DNA from: Caldiserica bacterium UBA4822
GTDB lineage: Bacteria > Caldisericota > Caldisericia > Cryosericales > Cryosericaceae
NCBI GenBank assembly: GCA_002402295.1
Contig: DHFO01000043.1
Location: 21,101-85,100, forward strand
DNA: 64,000 bases
Direction of reading: 5' to 3'
Shown piece by piece: positions 41,150 to 49,679 of the stretch. Position 1 is the stretch's first letter, and each line of letters starts with the position of its first letter. A program made the position numbers and the translations under genes. The notes under the pieces were generated by a model. That model was not told where the DNA came from. It saw only the letters and a list, made by a program, of their open reading frames with translations, and searched no databases.

Positions 41150-41917
41150 ATGCTCGGAGCCATCGTCGGCGACATCGTCGGCTCGGTCTACGAATATCAT
41201 GTGGTGGTGAGCGGCGAGCGCCCGCTGCTTGCGGCAAGTTCGACCTATACCGACGAGACAGTGCTGACGCTTGCAGTGGCGGACAGTGTCCTGCATCGGC
41301 GTCCTTATGCTGAGACCTTGCGGGCATGGGCCGTTGCCAATCCCGGTCGACGGTACAGCACGCGCTTTCAGAAGTGGCTGGACGACCCTGAACACACTCT
41401 GCCACTGAGCTACAGCAATGGAGCTGCGGCCAGGGTCAGTCCGGTCGGATGGGCATTCGACACGCTGGATGAAACACTTGAGGAGGCCCGCCGCAGTGCG
41501 GAACCCACGCATAACCACCCCGATGGCATCGCCGGCGCTCAGGCGGTGGCCGCCGCCATCTTCTTGGCCCGTACAGGTACTTCGCAGCAAGCCATCCGGT
41601 CCGAACTCGAGGCTCGCTTCGGCTACGACCTGCACCGTTCTCTGACCGACTGTCGCGGAGGATGGTTCGAGGCGGCCGAACTCTCTGTGCCCGAGGCCAT
41701 CATCTGCTTCCTGGAGTCCAGCGATGTTGCATCCAGTCTCCAGCACGCAGTCGACCTGCTTGGGGACGCCGATTCGCAGGCGGCAGTCGCCGGCAGCATT
41801 GCGGAAGCCTTCTATCACGGCATTCCAGCGGACCTGGCGCAGCCGTGCCTTGCGATGCTGCCGGAAGGCTTCCGGTCTGTCGTCGACGAGTTCCGCTCCC
41901 GCTTTCATCTCCCCTGA
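41150..41917 (+). CDS. ADP-ribosylglycohydrolase-family protein
   Basis: 255 aa. LGAIVGDIVGSVYEY at the start and TYTDETVLTLAVADSVL match the N-terminal metal-site region of the DraG/ARH family (usual motif TDDT). NHPDGIAGAQAVAAAIFLAR and a C-terminal LLGDADSQAAVAGSIAEAFYHGIP correspond to the second metal-binding Asp pair. The enzyme removes ADP-ribose from proteins or nucleotides. The metal residues look intact. Transcribed with the dehydrogenase before it and the GH5 gene after it. Confidence 0.87.
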   Translation: MLGAIVGDIVGSVYEYHVVVSGERPLLAASSTYTDETVLTLAVADSVLHRRPYAETLRAWAVANPGRRYSTRFQKWLDDPEHTLPLSYSNGAAARVSPVGWAFDTLDETLEEARRSAEPTHNHPDGIAGAQAVAAAIFLARTGTSQQAIRSELEARFGYDLHRSLTDCRGGWFEAAELSVPEAIICFLESSDVASSLQHAVDLLGDADSQAAVAGSIAEAFYHGIPADLAQPCLAMLPEGFRSVVDEFRSRFHLP

Positions 41918-41932
41918 GAACAAGAACGAGCG

Positions 41933-43825
41933 ATGCTGCGCACAGACGGCTGCTGGTTCAAGGACGAGGCGGGGAGGACGGTTCTCCTGCGTGGCGTCAA
42001 CCTGGGTGGAGACAGCAAGGTCCCGACTGTTCCGGATGGAGCGACCCACAACCCTGAGGGATTCTTCGACCACCGCATGGTGTCCTTCGTAGGAAGGCCA
42101 TTTCCACTGGACGAAGCTGCCGAGCACCTGAGCCGACTCAAATCGTGGGGGCTTACGCTCCTGCGGTTCCTGGTGACATGGGAGGCCATCGAGCACGCCG
42201 GGCCTGGGTTGTACGACACCGAGTACCTGGACTATCTCGAGCGTGTCATGCGGCTCGCGGACGACATGGGCTTCACCGTGTTCATCGACCCCCATCAGGA
42301 TGTCTGGAGCAGATTCACCGGCGGTGACGGCGCGCCGGGATGGACGCTGGAAGCGGCTGGTCTGGACATGACCCGCTTCGCGGACACCTATGCTGCCATC
42401 GTTCATCAAACGCATGGGGACCCATATCCCAGTTCGCTGTGGTCTACCAACACAACGCGCCTGGCATGCGCGACGATGTTCACCCTGTTCTTTGGCGGGG
42501 AGGACTTCGCCCCAGGCGTCACAGTGGACGGCGAGGGTATCCAGGAGTATCTGCAGCGCCACTACGTGGATGCGCTCCTGCAGGTAGTTCAACGTCTCAA
42601 GGGGATTTCCTGCGTTATTGGGTACGACACGTTCAACGAACCATCGCATGGCTATATCGGCTGGAATGACCTCATGGCACTCGAGGGCGACCAGAAGCAG
42701 GGCCTCGAGCCCACGCCCCTCCAGTCGTTTGCGCTGGGGGACGGTCTTGAGCAGGAGGTTGAGGTCTGGTCCATGGAACGCCGGGGTCCGCGCCTGCAGG
42801 GGCACGAGGGGGTGAACGCCGGACACGCGCGGGCATGGCAGGACGGCGTTCCCTGCATCTGGCGCGAGCATGGCGTCTGGGACATCAGTGCGGACGGCGT
42901 GCCGAGGGTGCTCAAGCCTGACTACTTTGTACAGGTCAGGGGGCGGCAGGTGGATTTTGCCACCGACTACCTGACGCCGTTTCTTCTGCGAGTCGCCTCA
43001 GCTGTTCACACAGACGACAGTGATGCGCTCATCTTCGTGGAGGGGGAGCCCATGGAACGGTTGCCGGTTATGAAGGGCGACTGCGCGGGACTTGTCTCTG
43101 CTCCCCACTGGTATGATGCCATACCTCTGATGCTCAAACGGCACAGCGACTGGGTGGGCTACGACGCGTTGCACCATCGCATGCTGCTTGGTCCTTGGGC
43201 TGTGCGGCGTGGTGCTGCGGCGCAGCTGGCTGAACTCAGGTCCAGGGGACAGACATGCCTGGGGGCTCCGACTGTCATCGGCGAGATCGGGGTGCCCTTC
43301 GACCTGAGGGGTGGGCGTGCCTTCCACTCAGGGGATTACCGTGAGCAGGAGGAGCTCCTGGACCACAGCCTGAGCGCTGTCGAGGCTAGCCTGTGCTCGG
43401 CGGCCATCTGGAACTACACAGTCAGCAATACCAATAGGAGAGGCGACGGGTGGAACGGTGAGGACCTCTCCATCTGGAGCCGCGACCAGGGGCGAGACAC
43501 GCGCCTGCCAGACCGCGGAGGCCGGGCCCTGCGCGCCATTGTGCGTCCGTACCCCATCGCTGTGGCCGGTGAGCCGGTGCATCTTTCCTTTGACATGGGT
43601 CGCAGGGTGATGCGTCTTACCTTCCGCCACGACGCTCGCGTCATCCAGCCAACCGAAATCTTCGTGCCACCTTTGCAGTATCCGGATGGCTACCGTGTCT
43701 GGATGACCGATGGCACCTTCCTGAAAGATGAAGTGCGGCACGTGCTGAAGTATCGCTACACACTCGGCGTGCCCGAACACACCATCGTCATCAGTCCCAG
43801 AGCACATCGTACAGGCTTCAGATAG
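41933..43825 (+). CDS. Glycoside hydrolase family 5 protein (glucosylceramidase/endoglycoceramidase-like)
   Basis: 630 aa, without a signal peptide. TIM barrel in roughly residues 15-480: LLRGVNLGGDSKVP, MGFTVFIDPHQDVWSRFTGG, GYDTFNEPSHGYIG with the acid/base Glu, and TVIGEIGVPFDLRGG with the nucleophile Glu. A beta-rich C-terminal part of about 130 residues follows. The pattern DPHQDVWSRF is typical of GH5 subfamily 12, which includes glucosylceramidases of fungi. Cytoplasmic location is unusual for the family; the substrate may be a sterol- or lipid-linked sugar. No strong ribosome binding site, so translation probably depends on the upstream gene. Confidence 0.84.
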   Translation: MLRTDGCWFKDEAGRTVLLRGVNLGGDSKVPTVPDGATHNPEGFFDHRMVSFVGRPFPLDEAAEHLSRLKSWGLTLLRFLVTWEAIEHAGPGLYDTEYLDYLERVMRLADDMGFTVFIDPHQDVWSRFTGGDGAPGWTLEAAGLDMTRFADTYAAIVHQTHGDPYPSSLWSTNTTRLACATMFTLFFGGEDFAPGVTVDGEGIQEYLQRHYVDALLQVVQRLKGISCVIGYDTFNEPSHGYIGWNDLMALEGDQKQGLEPTPLQSFALGDGLEQEVEVWSMERRGPRLQGHEGVNAGHARAWQDGVPCIWREHGVWDISADGVPRVLKPDYFVQVRGRQVDFATDYLTPFLLRVASAVHTDDSDALIFVEGEPMERLPVMKGDCAGLVSAPHWYDAIPLMLKRHSDWVGYDALHHRMLLGPWAVRRGAAAQLAELRSRGQTCLGAPTVIGEIGVPFDLRGGRAFHSGDYREQEELLDHSLSAVEASLCSAAIWNYTVSNTNRRGDGWNGEDLSIWSRDQGRDTRLPDRGGRALRAIVRPYPIAVAGEPVHLSFDMGRRVMRLTFRHDARVIQPTEIFVPPLQYPDGYRVWMTDGTFLKDEVRHVLKYRYTLGVPEHTIVISPRAHRTGFR

Positions 43826-43898
43826 CCAGTGTTGCTTTGCCGTTGCAGGCGTGCTGCAGGCGGTCCGGACCCACGTCTGGTCGCGGCAACCACGGCAG

Positions 43899-43926
43899 TT
43901 GACTTTTTCCCGGAAAGGACTACAAG
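43899..43926 (+). promoter_or_regulatory. Candidate promoter of the aldehyde oxidoreductase operon
   Basis: TTGACT (43899-43904), a 16-base spacer and TACAAG (43921-43926), 119 bases before the ATG at 44046. The 220-base gap from the GH5 stop otherwise holds an imperfect TGCAG/CTGCA stem near 43843-43857. Confidence 0.5.
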
Positions 43927-44045
43927 GAAAGTACCCGAGCTTCATGACCTACAGCAGCAGCTACGGAGTGAAGCCGATAGGGCATAAGGGGAAACTCTTA
44001 TACCTCCCATCTTTGGAAAGGGAATCGAACCAGGGAGGTGGCGGT

Positions 44046-44537
44046 ATGAGAGTACTGGTGCTTGAGCCGGCAAAGTGTACTGGCTGCCGGGCATGCATGG
44101 ACGCCTGCTCGTTTGAAAAGACGGGTGTCTTCAACCCGCTCGATGCGCGCATCAACGTAACGACCTTTCACGAGGACCTGACGTTCGTTCCCTCTGTGTG
44201 CACGCAATGTGAGATTCCCTACTGCGCGCAGGTCTGCCCGACCGGAGCGCTCGTCAAGAACGCTGAGACAGGACGCGTAGATTTCCTCGGTGAAAAGTGC
44301 ATCGGCTGCAAGCAGTGTGTTGTTGCGTGTCCGTGGGGCTCCATCAGACTCAATCACGTGGGCAAGGAAATCATCAAGTGCGACCACTGTGACGGAGACC
44401 CCGCGTGCGTCAAGGTCTGCAGTCCCAAAGCGCTCACGTACGTAGAAGTTGAAGACATGGTTGCCAGCAAGCAGGCAGGCGTCGCCGGTGCGTACCGCAA
44501 GATTGCCGAGGAGATGTCCCGGGGGGTGAACCCATGA
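44046..44537 (+). CDS. aorA: AOR iron-sulfur subunit (four [4Fe-4S] ferredoxin)
   Basis: 163 aa, ATG after GGAGGTGGCGGT. Sixteen cysteines in four sets: CTGCRACMDAC, CTQCEIPYCAQVCP, CIGCKQCVVACP and CDHCDGDPACVKVC. Ferredoxin-like, as in the small subunit of the three-subunit AOR of Aromatoleum, where it links the tungsten subunit to the FAD subunit. The next gene, the tungsten enzyme, overlaps its stop codon, and the FAD subunit comes third. Symbol given by analogy of operon order and size. Confidence 0.88.
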   Translation: MRVLVLEPAKCTGCRACMDACSFEKTGVFNPLDARINVTTFHEDLTFVPSVCTQCEIPYCAQVCPTGALVKNAETGRVDFLGEKCIGCKQCVVACPWGSIRLNHVGKEIIKCDHCDGDPACVKVCSPKALTYVEVEDMVASKQAGVAGAYRKIAEEMSRGVNP

Positions 44538-46351
44538 TCGATGGTGGATATCAGGGCAAGATTCTACGGGTCAACCTGACGGACCAGAGCGTCCGTGAAG
44601 AGCCGCTTCGCGAAGACTGGGCGAGGGAGTTTATCGGGGGAAGGGGGTATGGCACGCGGATGCTGGTGGAGGAGGTCGACCCCAACGTTGATCCTCTCGC
44701 GCCGGAGAACAAGGTCATCATTGCGACAGGGCCGCTGGATGGGACGACTGCGCCTTCCTCCGGCAGGGTCATGGTCATCACGAAAGGGGCGCTGAATGGC
44801 GCCATTGCAAGTTCGAATGCAGGCGGATACTTCGGACCCATGCTCAAACGGGCCGGGTACGACATGGTGGTCATCGAGGGGGTATCGCCCACCCCCGTGT
44901 ATCTCTGGATCAACAAGGGAAGAGTCGAGTTCCGCGACGCCAGCCACCTATGGGGCAAGCTCGTTCCCGAGTCCGACCAGCTCATGCGCGAGGAGACGCA
45001 TCTGCAGGCCGAAACCATGATAATAGGGCCTGCGGGGGAGAGGCTCTCCCGTATCTCCGGTGTGATGTTCAGCGGGCATCGGGCTTCCGGCAGGACGGGA
45101 GTCGGTGCAGTCGTGGGAAGCAAGAACCTGAAGGGCATTGCGGTGCGCGGGACTCTGGGCGTTGCGGTTGCAGACCACGATGCATTCCTTGAAGCGGTGC
45201 GCTCGACCCGTTCCATCCTTGCTGCCAACCCCGTGGCCAGCGGCGGTCTGCCCACCTACGGCTCAGCGGTACTGGTCAACATCATCAACTCCACTGGGTC
45301 CCTGCCAGCGCGCAACGCGCAGGAGGCCTTCTTCCCGGAGGCCGCCAAGATTAGTGGCGAAAGCCTGCGCGACCACAACCTGGTGCGCAACGAGGGCTGT
45401 GCTGACTGTCCGCTGGCCTGCGGCCGGGTGACTGAGATTCGAGAAGGCAAGTACAAGGGAGAGCACGGGGGCGGACCGGAATACGAGTCGGTCTGGTCCT
45501 TTGGCGCCATGTGCGGCGTGTCGGACCTGGACGCGGTCGTCATGGCCAACTTCCTGTGCGACCGGTATGGTCTCGATACGATATCGGCAGGCTCGACAGT
45601 CGCGTGCGCGATGGAGCTGTACGAAAAGGGCTACATGCCCAAGGACGATGCTCCGTTCGCGCTGCGCTTCGGTGATGCAGAGGCGATGGTGGACTGCGTC
45701 CGCGCCATGGCTGAGCAGAAAGACGACTTTGGCAAGCTGCTTGCACAGGGTTCATACCGGGTCGCGGAGTACTACGGCCATCCAGAGCTGTCCATGTCCG
45801 CCAAGAAACAGGAGTTTCCAGCATATGATCCACGCGGCATCAAGGGCATCGGTCTGGAATATGCAACCAGCAACCGCGGCGCTTGTCACGTGCGCGGGTA
45901 TAGCATCGCCGCGGAAGTCCTGGCCCCAGGCCTTGACCGGCTCGTCTACGAGGGCAAGGCGCAGGTGACCAAGTTCCTGCAGGACCTCACCGCAGCCCTG
46001 GACTCAGCTGGCATCTGCCTGTTCACGACGTTTGGGCTGCAAGCGGCGGACCTTGCTCAACTTGTTGCCGCTGCGACGGGATTTCGTATCGATGAAAAAG
46101 AATTCCTGACCATTGGCGAGCGCATCTGGAACATGGAGAAGCTGTTCAATCTCAAGGCTGGCTTTACCGCCAAAGATGATACTCTGCCGCCAAGAATCCT
46201 GCACGACCCGATTCCGGCGGGACCGTCGAAGGGCGAGGTGGAGGAGTTGGACAAGATGCTGGGCGAGTACTACACCCTGCGGGGCTGGGGAAAGGACAGC
46301 GTGCCCACGAGGGCGCGGCTCACAGACCTGGGCATCGCAGAGCTGGCATGA
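44534..46351 (+). CDS. aorB: Aldehyde:ferredoxin oxidoreductase, tungsten subunit
   Basis: 605 aa, start overlapping the aorA stop (ATGA). Oxidises aldehydes to acids with a bis-tungstopterin cofactor. Family motifs: FIGGRGYGTRML, GPLDGTTAPSSGRVMV, SGHRASGRTGVGAVVGSKNLKGI, the CADCPLAC iron-sulfur ligands with a fourth Cys in SAGICLF, and GGPEYESVWSFG for the pterin. Length is normal for the family. It is in an operon with an iron-sulfur protein and a FAD protein, which points to a NAD-dependent or NAD-reducing AOR. A gene for the sulfur carrier MoaD faces it at 47606. Confidence 0.93.
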   Translation: MIDGGYQGKILRVNLTDQSVREEPLREDWAREFIGGRGYGTRMLVEEVDPNVDPLAPENKVIIATGPLDGTTAPSSGRVMVITKGALNGAIASSNAGGYFGPMLKRAGYDMVVIEGVSPTPVYLWINKGRVEFRDASHLWGKLVPESDQLMREETHLQAETMIIGPAGERLSRISGVMFSGHRASGRTGVGAVVGSKNLKGIAVRGTLGVAVADHDAFLEAVRSTRSILAANPVASGGLPTYGSAVLVNIINSTGSLPARNAQEAFFPEAAKISGESLRDHNLVRNEGCADCPLACGRVTEIREGKYKGEHGGGPEYESVWSFGAMCGVSDLDAVVMANFLCDRYGLDTISAGSTVACAMELYEKGYMPKDDAPFALRFGDAEAMVDCVRAMAEQKDDFGKLLAQGSYRVAEYYGHPELSMSAKKQEFPAYDPRGIKGIGLEYATSNRGACHVRGYSIAAEVLAPGLDRLVYEGKAQVTKFLQDLTAALDSAGICLFTTFGLQAADLAQLVAAATGFRIDEKEFLTIGERIWNMEKLFNLKAGFTAKDDTLPPRILHDPIPAGPSKGEVEELDKMLGEYYTLRGWGKDSVPTRARLTDLGIAELA

Positions 46352-47577
46352 AACATGTGATTGTCGGGGCCTCCGTCGCGGGTATCACGGCGGCGACCCG
46401 CATCAGAGAACTGAGTCCGCAGGATGAGGTTGTCCTCCTGTCAGGAGAGCGTGTGCGACCCTATGGCAAGATGTCCCTGCCGTACATCCTGTCGGGCATG
46501 ACGTGGTTCGACAACTGTGCCCTGCGGGCCCCGCAGGGCGTGGAACTCAGACTGGGCGCGACTGTTGATGGGCTGGATACCGCAGCCCGGACAGTCCACA
46601 CGAGTGACGGGAGGGTCGAGAGCTATGATCGCCTGCTGATAGCAACGGGCACATCGCCGGTTATTCCCAAGGTTCCAGGTTCAGACCTTTCCTCCGTCGT
46701 CGGTATTCGCAACATCGGAGACATCGAGGTGGTCCGGAAGTGCATGGCCTCCTCCAGCGAGAAACGGGTCATCCTCTGCGGTGCAGGGCTGGTCAATGCC
46801 GAGGTTGGAGATGCGCTTGTCAAGCTGGGCGTCCCCGTGACGTACGTGGTTTCGTCAAACCGTGTGCTGTCTCAGATTGTCGACCGCGAAGCCTCCGCGA
46901 TGATCGAACAGACGCTGAACGGACTCGAGGTGGAACTGCTGAAGGGCGAGGACATTGTCGAAATCACGCAGCGGGGGGATTTTCTCGAGGTCCGGCTTGC
47001 CTCCGGGAGGATGCTCCGTGGCTGCTGCGTTGTGTACGGGAAGGGCGTGCGGCCCAACACAGGGTTCCTCAAGGGCACCGGCATTGAGGTAAACAAAGGT
47101 GTCGTCCTGGGGTCACACCTGGAAACAAGCGCTGCAGCGGTGTACGGCGCCGGCGATGCTGTCGAGACTGATGACATCCTGTTGGGCGAGAAGGCACCGC
47201 ACGCCCTCTGGCCAGTGGCCGTCGAGCAGGCGAGGCTCGCTGCGCAGAACATGACCGGTCACGAGACAGCGTACCCCGGGGACGTTCTCCGCAATATCCT
47301 GACAGTGTTCGGCCTGACTGTGTTCACGGGCGGGGAGAGCACGCGGGACGAGGGAGACGTTTATCGCGATACAAGGGACGGGCAGTATCGAAAACTACTT
47401 GTCAGAGACGGCAGGCTGCGGGGCTTCGTTTTTGTAGGCGATGGGGTGAACAACCCCGGTGTGTACCTGCGGATCATGCGGGAGCAGACTGATATCAGCT
47501 CCCTTCTCACACCGCTCCTGCAGGGCACCGTTGCGCACGCGGACCTCTATCCGTCTGTATTCAGGGCGGCCCTGTAG
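46348..47577 (+). CDS. aorC: FAD/NAD-binding subunit of the AOR complex
   Basis: 409 aa, ATGA overlap with the preceding gene. Two-dinucleotide-binding fold: HVIVGASVAGITAATRI (FAD), YDRLLIATGTSPVIP, RVILCGAGLVNAEVG (NAD) and VYGAGDAVETDD. The C-terminal part is shorter than in rubredoxin reductases and lacks their extra domain. In Aromatoleum the third aor gene product is the FAD subunit that transfers electrons to NAD; size and place fit. Stop codon in the loop of a strong hairpin. Confidence 0.88.
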   Translation: MKHVIVGASVAGITAATRIRELSPQDEVVLLSGERVRPYGKMSLPYILSGMTWFDNCALRAPQGVELRLGATVDGLDTAARTVHTSDGRVESYDRLLIATGTSPVIPKVPGSDLSSVVGIRNIGDIEVVRKCMASSSEKRVILCGAGLVNAEVGDALVKLGVPVTYVVSSNRVLSQIVDREASAMIEQTLNGLEVELLKGEDIVEITQRGDFLEVRLASGRMLRGCCVVYGKGVRPNTGFLKGTGIEVNKGVVLGSHLETSAAAVYGAGDAVETDDILLGEKAPHALWPVAVEQARLAAQNMTGHETAYPGDVLRNILTVFGLTVFTGGESTRDEGDVYRDTRDGQYRKLLVRDGRLRGFVFVGDGVNNPGVYLRIMREQTDISSLLTPLLQGTVAHADLYPSVFRAAL

Positions 47578-47586
47578 GGCCGCCCT
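47563..47586. terminator. Hairpin at the end of the AOR operon
   Basis: AGGGCGGCCC and GGGCCGCCCT are separated by TGTA, a perfect 10-bp stem that contains the TAG stop (47575-47577). The hairpin is between convergent genes ending at 47577 and 47606. No clear T-run on either side. Confidence 0.6.
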
Positions 47587-47605
47587 CGTTCCAGGGCGCC
47601 GGACG

Positions 47606-47875
47606 TCATCCCCCGCCAACAGGCGGAAACACGGACAGCGTATCGCCATCTGCAAGTGGCGCATGTTCCTTGCCCAAGAACTCTACGCTCCTGCCGTTGA
47701 GCAGATAGATGTAGGTTCGCTGCAGGTGGCCGTCCTGAGTGAGAATAAGGCCCTTCAGGACTGGATACTCCTCCACGAGCGAGCGCAGTGCCTCAACGTA
47801 TGTATCTGCCGAACGTGCGACAGGTCCCTGCTTGAAGGCGTCCGTCAGGAACACGCGCACCGTTACTGCTGCCAT
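47606..47875 (-). CDS. MoaD/ThiS-family sulfur carrier protein
   Basis: 89 aa, ATG at 47875 after GAGGTGAT. Ubiquitin-like: VTVRVFLTDAFKQG, LILTQDGHLQRTYIYLLNGRSVEFLG, then a HAPLADGDTLSVFPPVGGG tail ending in GG, which is activated as a thiocarboxylate. It provides sulfur for molybdopterin/tungstopterin. Its place beside the aldehyde oxidoreductase operon parallels aorD of Aromatoleum. The gene faces the operon instead of being in it. Confidence 0.87.
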   Translation of the reverse strand: MAAVTVRVFLTDAFKQGPVARSADTYVEALRSLVEEYPVLKGLILTQDGHLQRTYIYLLNGRSVEFLGKEHAPLADGDTLSVFPPVGGG

Positions 47876-47993
47876 CGTATCACCTCACTCCCATTGTACA
47901 GGGTGTGATTGTGACGTTCAACCCAAGGCGGAGCGCCTGCCGTCCATGATTCCCTTTGGCGTATGCCTTGTGCGGACTGGTCGGGAGGCGGCC

Positions 47994-48022
47994 TTGACAC
48001 GGAATACGAACAGTGTTAGCGT
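47994..48022 (+). promoter_or_regulatory. pcp: Candidate promoter of pcp
   Basis: TTGACA (47994-47999) with a 17-base spacer to TAGCGT (48017-48022), 85 bases before the ATG at 48107. The -10 is weak. Confidence 0.4.
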
Positions 48023-48106
48023 GCTCAAAGGAGCAGTACCACCGTGCGCCTGCGCCACTCTGTGACCTGTGGAGACAACGCTATCTAGCCCCTGTGAGGT
48101 GAACGT

Positions 48107-48733
48107 ATGTGCATCCTTGTCACCGGATTTGACCCGTTCGGGCAGGAGGGCGTCAATCCCGCCTGGGAAGCCGTGCGGCTGCTTCCCGGCGCCATTTCTG
48201 GCGCGGAGGTAATCAAGCTGCAGATTCCGACTGTGTTCGGGAAGTGCGACCAGCTTGTCCGGAAGGCTGTCCTGAACACGCATCCAGAGGCGGTTCTCTG
48301 CATTGGACAAGCCGGCGGACGATTTGATATCGGCGTCGAGGCAGTAGCTGTCAACATCGTAGACGCCGAGATTCCTGACAACGAGGGGAACCAGCCCCGG
48401 GACCAGCGGATCCACAGCGGTGGAAGTGCCGCCTACTTCGCGACAGTCCCCGTGAAACTCATGGTGGAGAAGATTCGCAGCAGGGGAATACCAGCACACT
48501 GTTCGTATTCCGCCGGCACGTACGTGTGCAACTACATCATGTACTGTGTCCTCCATATGGCGGCCGACGAAGTTCCTGGCCTTCGGGCCGGGTTCATCCA
48601 TGTGCCCTTCGCTCCGGCTCAGGCCGTAGGCAGAGCGGCGTCGACGCCAACGATGTCAGTGGAAACGGATGCCATCGCCATTGAGGCGGCGCTTGAGGTC
48701 ATCGCCGGGACCGTCGCAGGTGAACGTCTGTAG
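48107..48733 (+). CDS. pcp: Pyroglutamyl-peptidase I
   Basis: 208 aa, ATG after GTGAGGTGAACG. A cysteine peptidase (C15) that removes 5-oxoproline from the N-terminus of peptides. LVTGFDPFGQEGVNPAWEAV at the start, CIGQAGGRFDIGVEAVAVN and the active-site SYSAGTYVCNYIMY (Cys141) with GFIHVPFAP (His) are all present, so it should be active. 5-oxoproline from this reaction would feed the PxpABC operon at 55-59 kb. First gene of a likely cluster with the hydroxyproline dehydratase pair. Confidence 0.93.
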   Translation: MCILVTGFDPFGQEGVNPAWEAVRLLPGAISGAEVIKLQIPTVFGKCDQLVRKAVLNTHPEAVLCIGQAGGRFDIGVEAVAVNIVDAEIPDNEGNQPRDQRIHSGGSAAYFATVPVKLMVEKIRSRGIPAHCSYSAGTYVCNYIMYCVLHMAADEVPGLRAGFIHVPFAPAQAVGRAASTPTMSVETDAIAIEAALEVIAGTVAGERL

Positions 48734-48769
48734 GGACGGAAAAGGTCATGGAATTCGGACGGCACAGTG

Positions 48770-48775
48770 TACACT
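48770..48775 (+). promoter_or_regulatory. Candidate -10 of the glycyl radical activase gene, leaderless arrangement
   Basis: TACACT, six bases, then the ATG at 48782 without a ribosome binding site. No convincing -35. Confidence 0.4.
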
Positions 48776-48781
48776 AGAGTC

Positions 48782-49678
48782 ATGCAAGGAACGGTCTTCA
48801 ACATCATGCATTACGCACTGCACGACGGCCCGGGAATCCGCACCGTCGTGTTCCTCAAAGGCTGCCCTCTGTCCTGTCTGTGGTGTCACAACCCGGAGGG
48901 CCAGGCGCTCGGACCGGAACTCATGCTGCTCACTGACCGATGCACAGGCTGCGGCGACTGCGTGCGTGTATGTCCGCACGGCGCGGCTACACTGGTAGAC
49001 GGCGTCCCTGGCATCACCGAGGCGTGCACGGCGTGCGGACAGTGCACCACAACCTGCGCTCAGGGGGGCAGAACGCTTGCAGGAACACGCATGAGCGTGC
49101 CAGATGTCCTGGGTGAACTCCTGCACGACCGCGTTTTCATGGAGGAATCCGGGGGTGGAGTCACCATTTCTGGTGGCGAGCCACTCCTGCAAGCGGCTTT
49201 CCTCCGAGAGCTCGTGGATGCGTGTGACAGTGAACACCTGCCCGTTGCAGTCGAAACCTGCGGCGTGGGGGATGGCAATGATTTGCTTTGGCTGGCGCAG
49301 AAAGGGGTCCTGTTCCTGTATGATGTCAAGCTGGTGGATGAAGCGCGCCACAGGCAGTGGACTGGGCACGGCAATGCAGGGATTCTAGCCAACCTGCGCA
49401 CGCTCGCCCAGGCACATGCACACGTCGTGGTCCGCCTGCCCGTCATACCCGGGGCGAACGACGACGATGCCAATGTGTGGCAGCTGGTGGGCCTCATGCG
49501 AGATTTGGGGCTGCGCCGTGTGGACCTTCTGCCGTACCACCGCATTGGAACGGAGAAGTATGTCAGGCTGAGACGGCAGTACTCCCTTCCTGAGCTTCAG
49601 CCTCCATCGACAGAGCAGCTGGAGCGCCTTCAGGCAATGTTCGAGGCAGCAGGGCTTGAGGTAGTAACAGGAGGTTAA
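48782..49678 (+). CDS. hypE: Glycyl radical enzyme activating enzyme (radical SAM), HypE-like
   Basis: 298 aa from the ATG at 48782. A radical SAM site GCPLSCLWCHNPEG, then two ferredoxin sets (CTGCGDCVRVCP and CTACGQCTTTC) as in activating enzymes of non-pyruvate glycyl radical enzymes, and the glycine-rich ESGGGVTISGGEPLLQ. It abstracts a hydrogen from the glycine of its partner, encoded 1 base after its stop. The partner identity (hydroxyproline dehydratase) sets its name. The start appears leaderless. Confidence 0.9.
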   Translation: MQGTVFNIMHYALHDGPGIRTVVFLKGCPLSCLWCHNPEGQALGPELMLLTDRCTGCGDCVRVCPHGAATLVDGVPGITEACTACGQCTTTCAQGGRTLAGTRMSVPDVLGELLHDRVFMEESGGGVTISGGEPLLQAAFLRELVDACDSEHLPVAVETCGVGDGNDLLWLAQKGVLFLYDVKLVDEARHRQWTGHGNAGILANLRTLAQAHAHVVVRLPVIPGANDDDANVWQLVGLMRDLGLRRVDLLPYHRIGTEKYVRLRRQYSLPELQPPSTEQLERLQAMFEAAGLEVVTGG

Positions 49679-49679
49679 A

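Noticed and set aside
40772..42871. A 699-codon open frame on the minus strand
   Set aside because: It lies over three well-supported plus-strand genes with family motifs (iron alcohol dehydrogenase, ADP-ribosylglycohydrolase, GH5). It has low-complexity, Arg/His-rich translation and no family match, as expected of antisense frames in high-G+C DNA.
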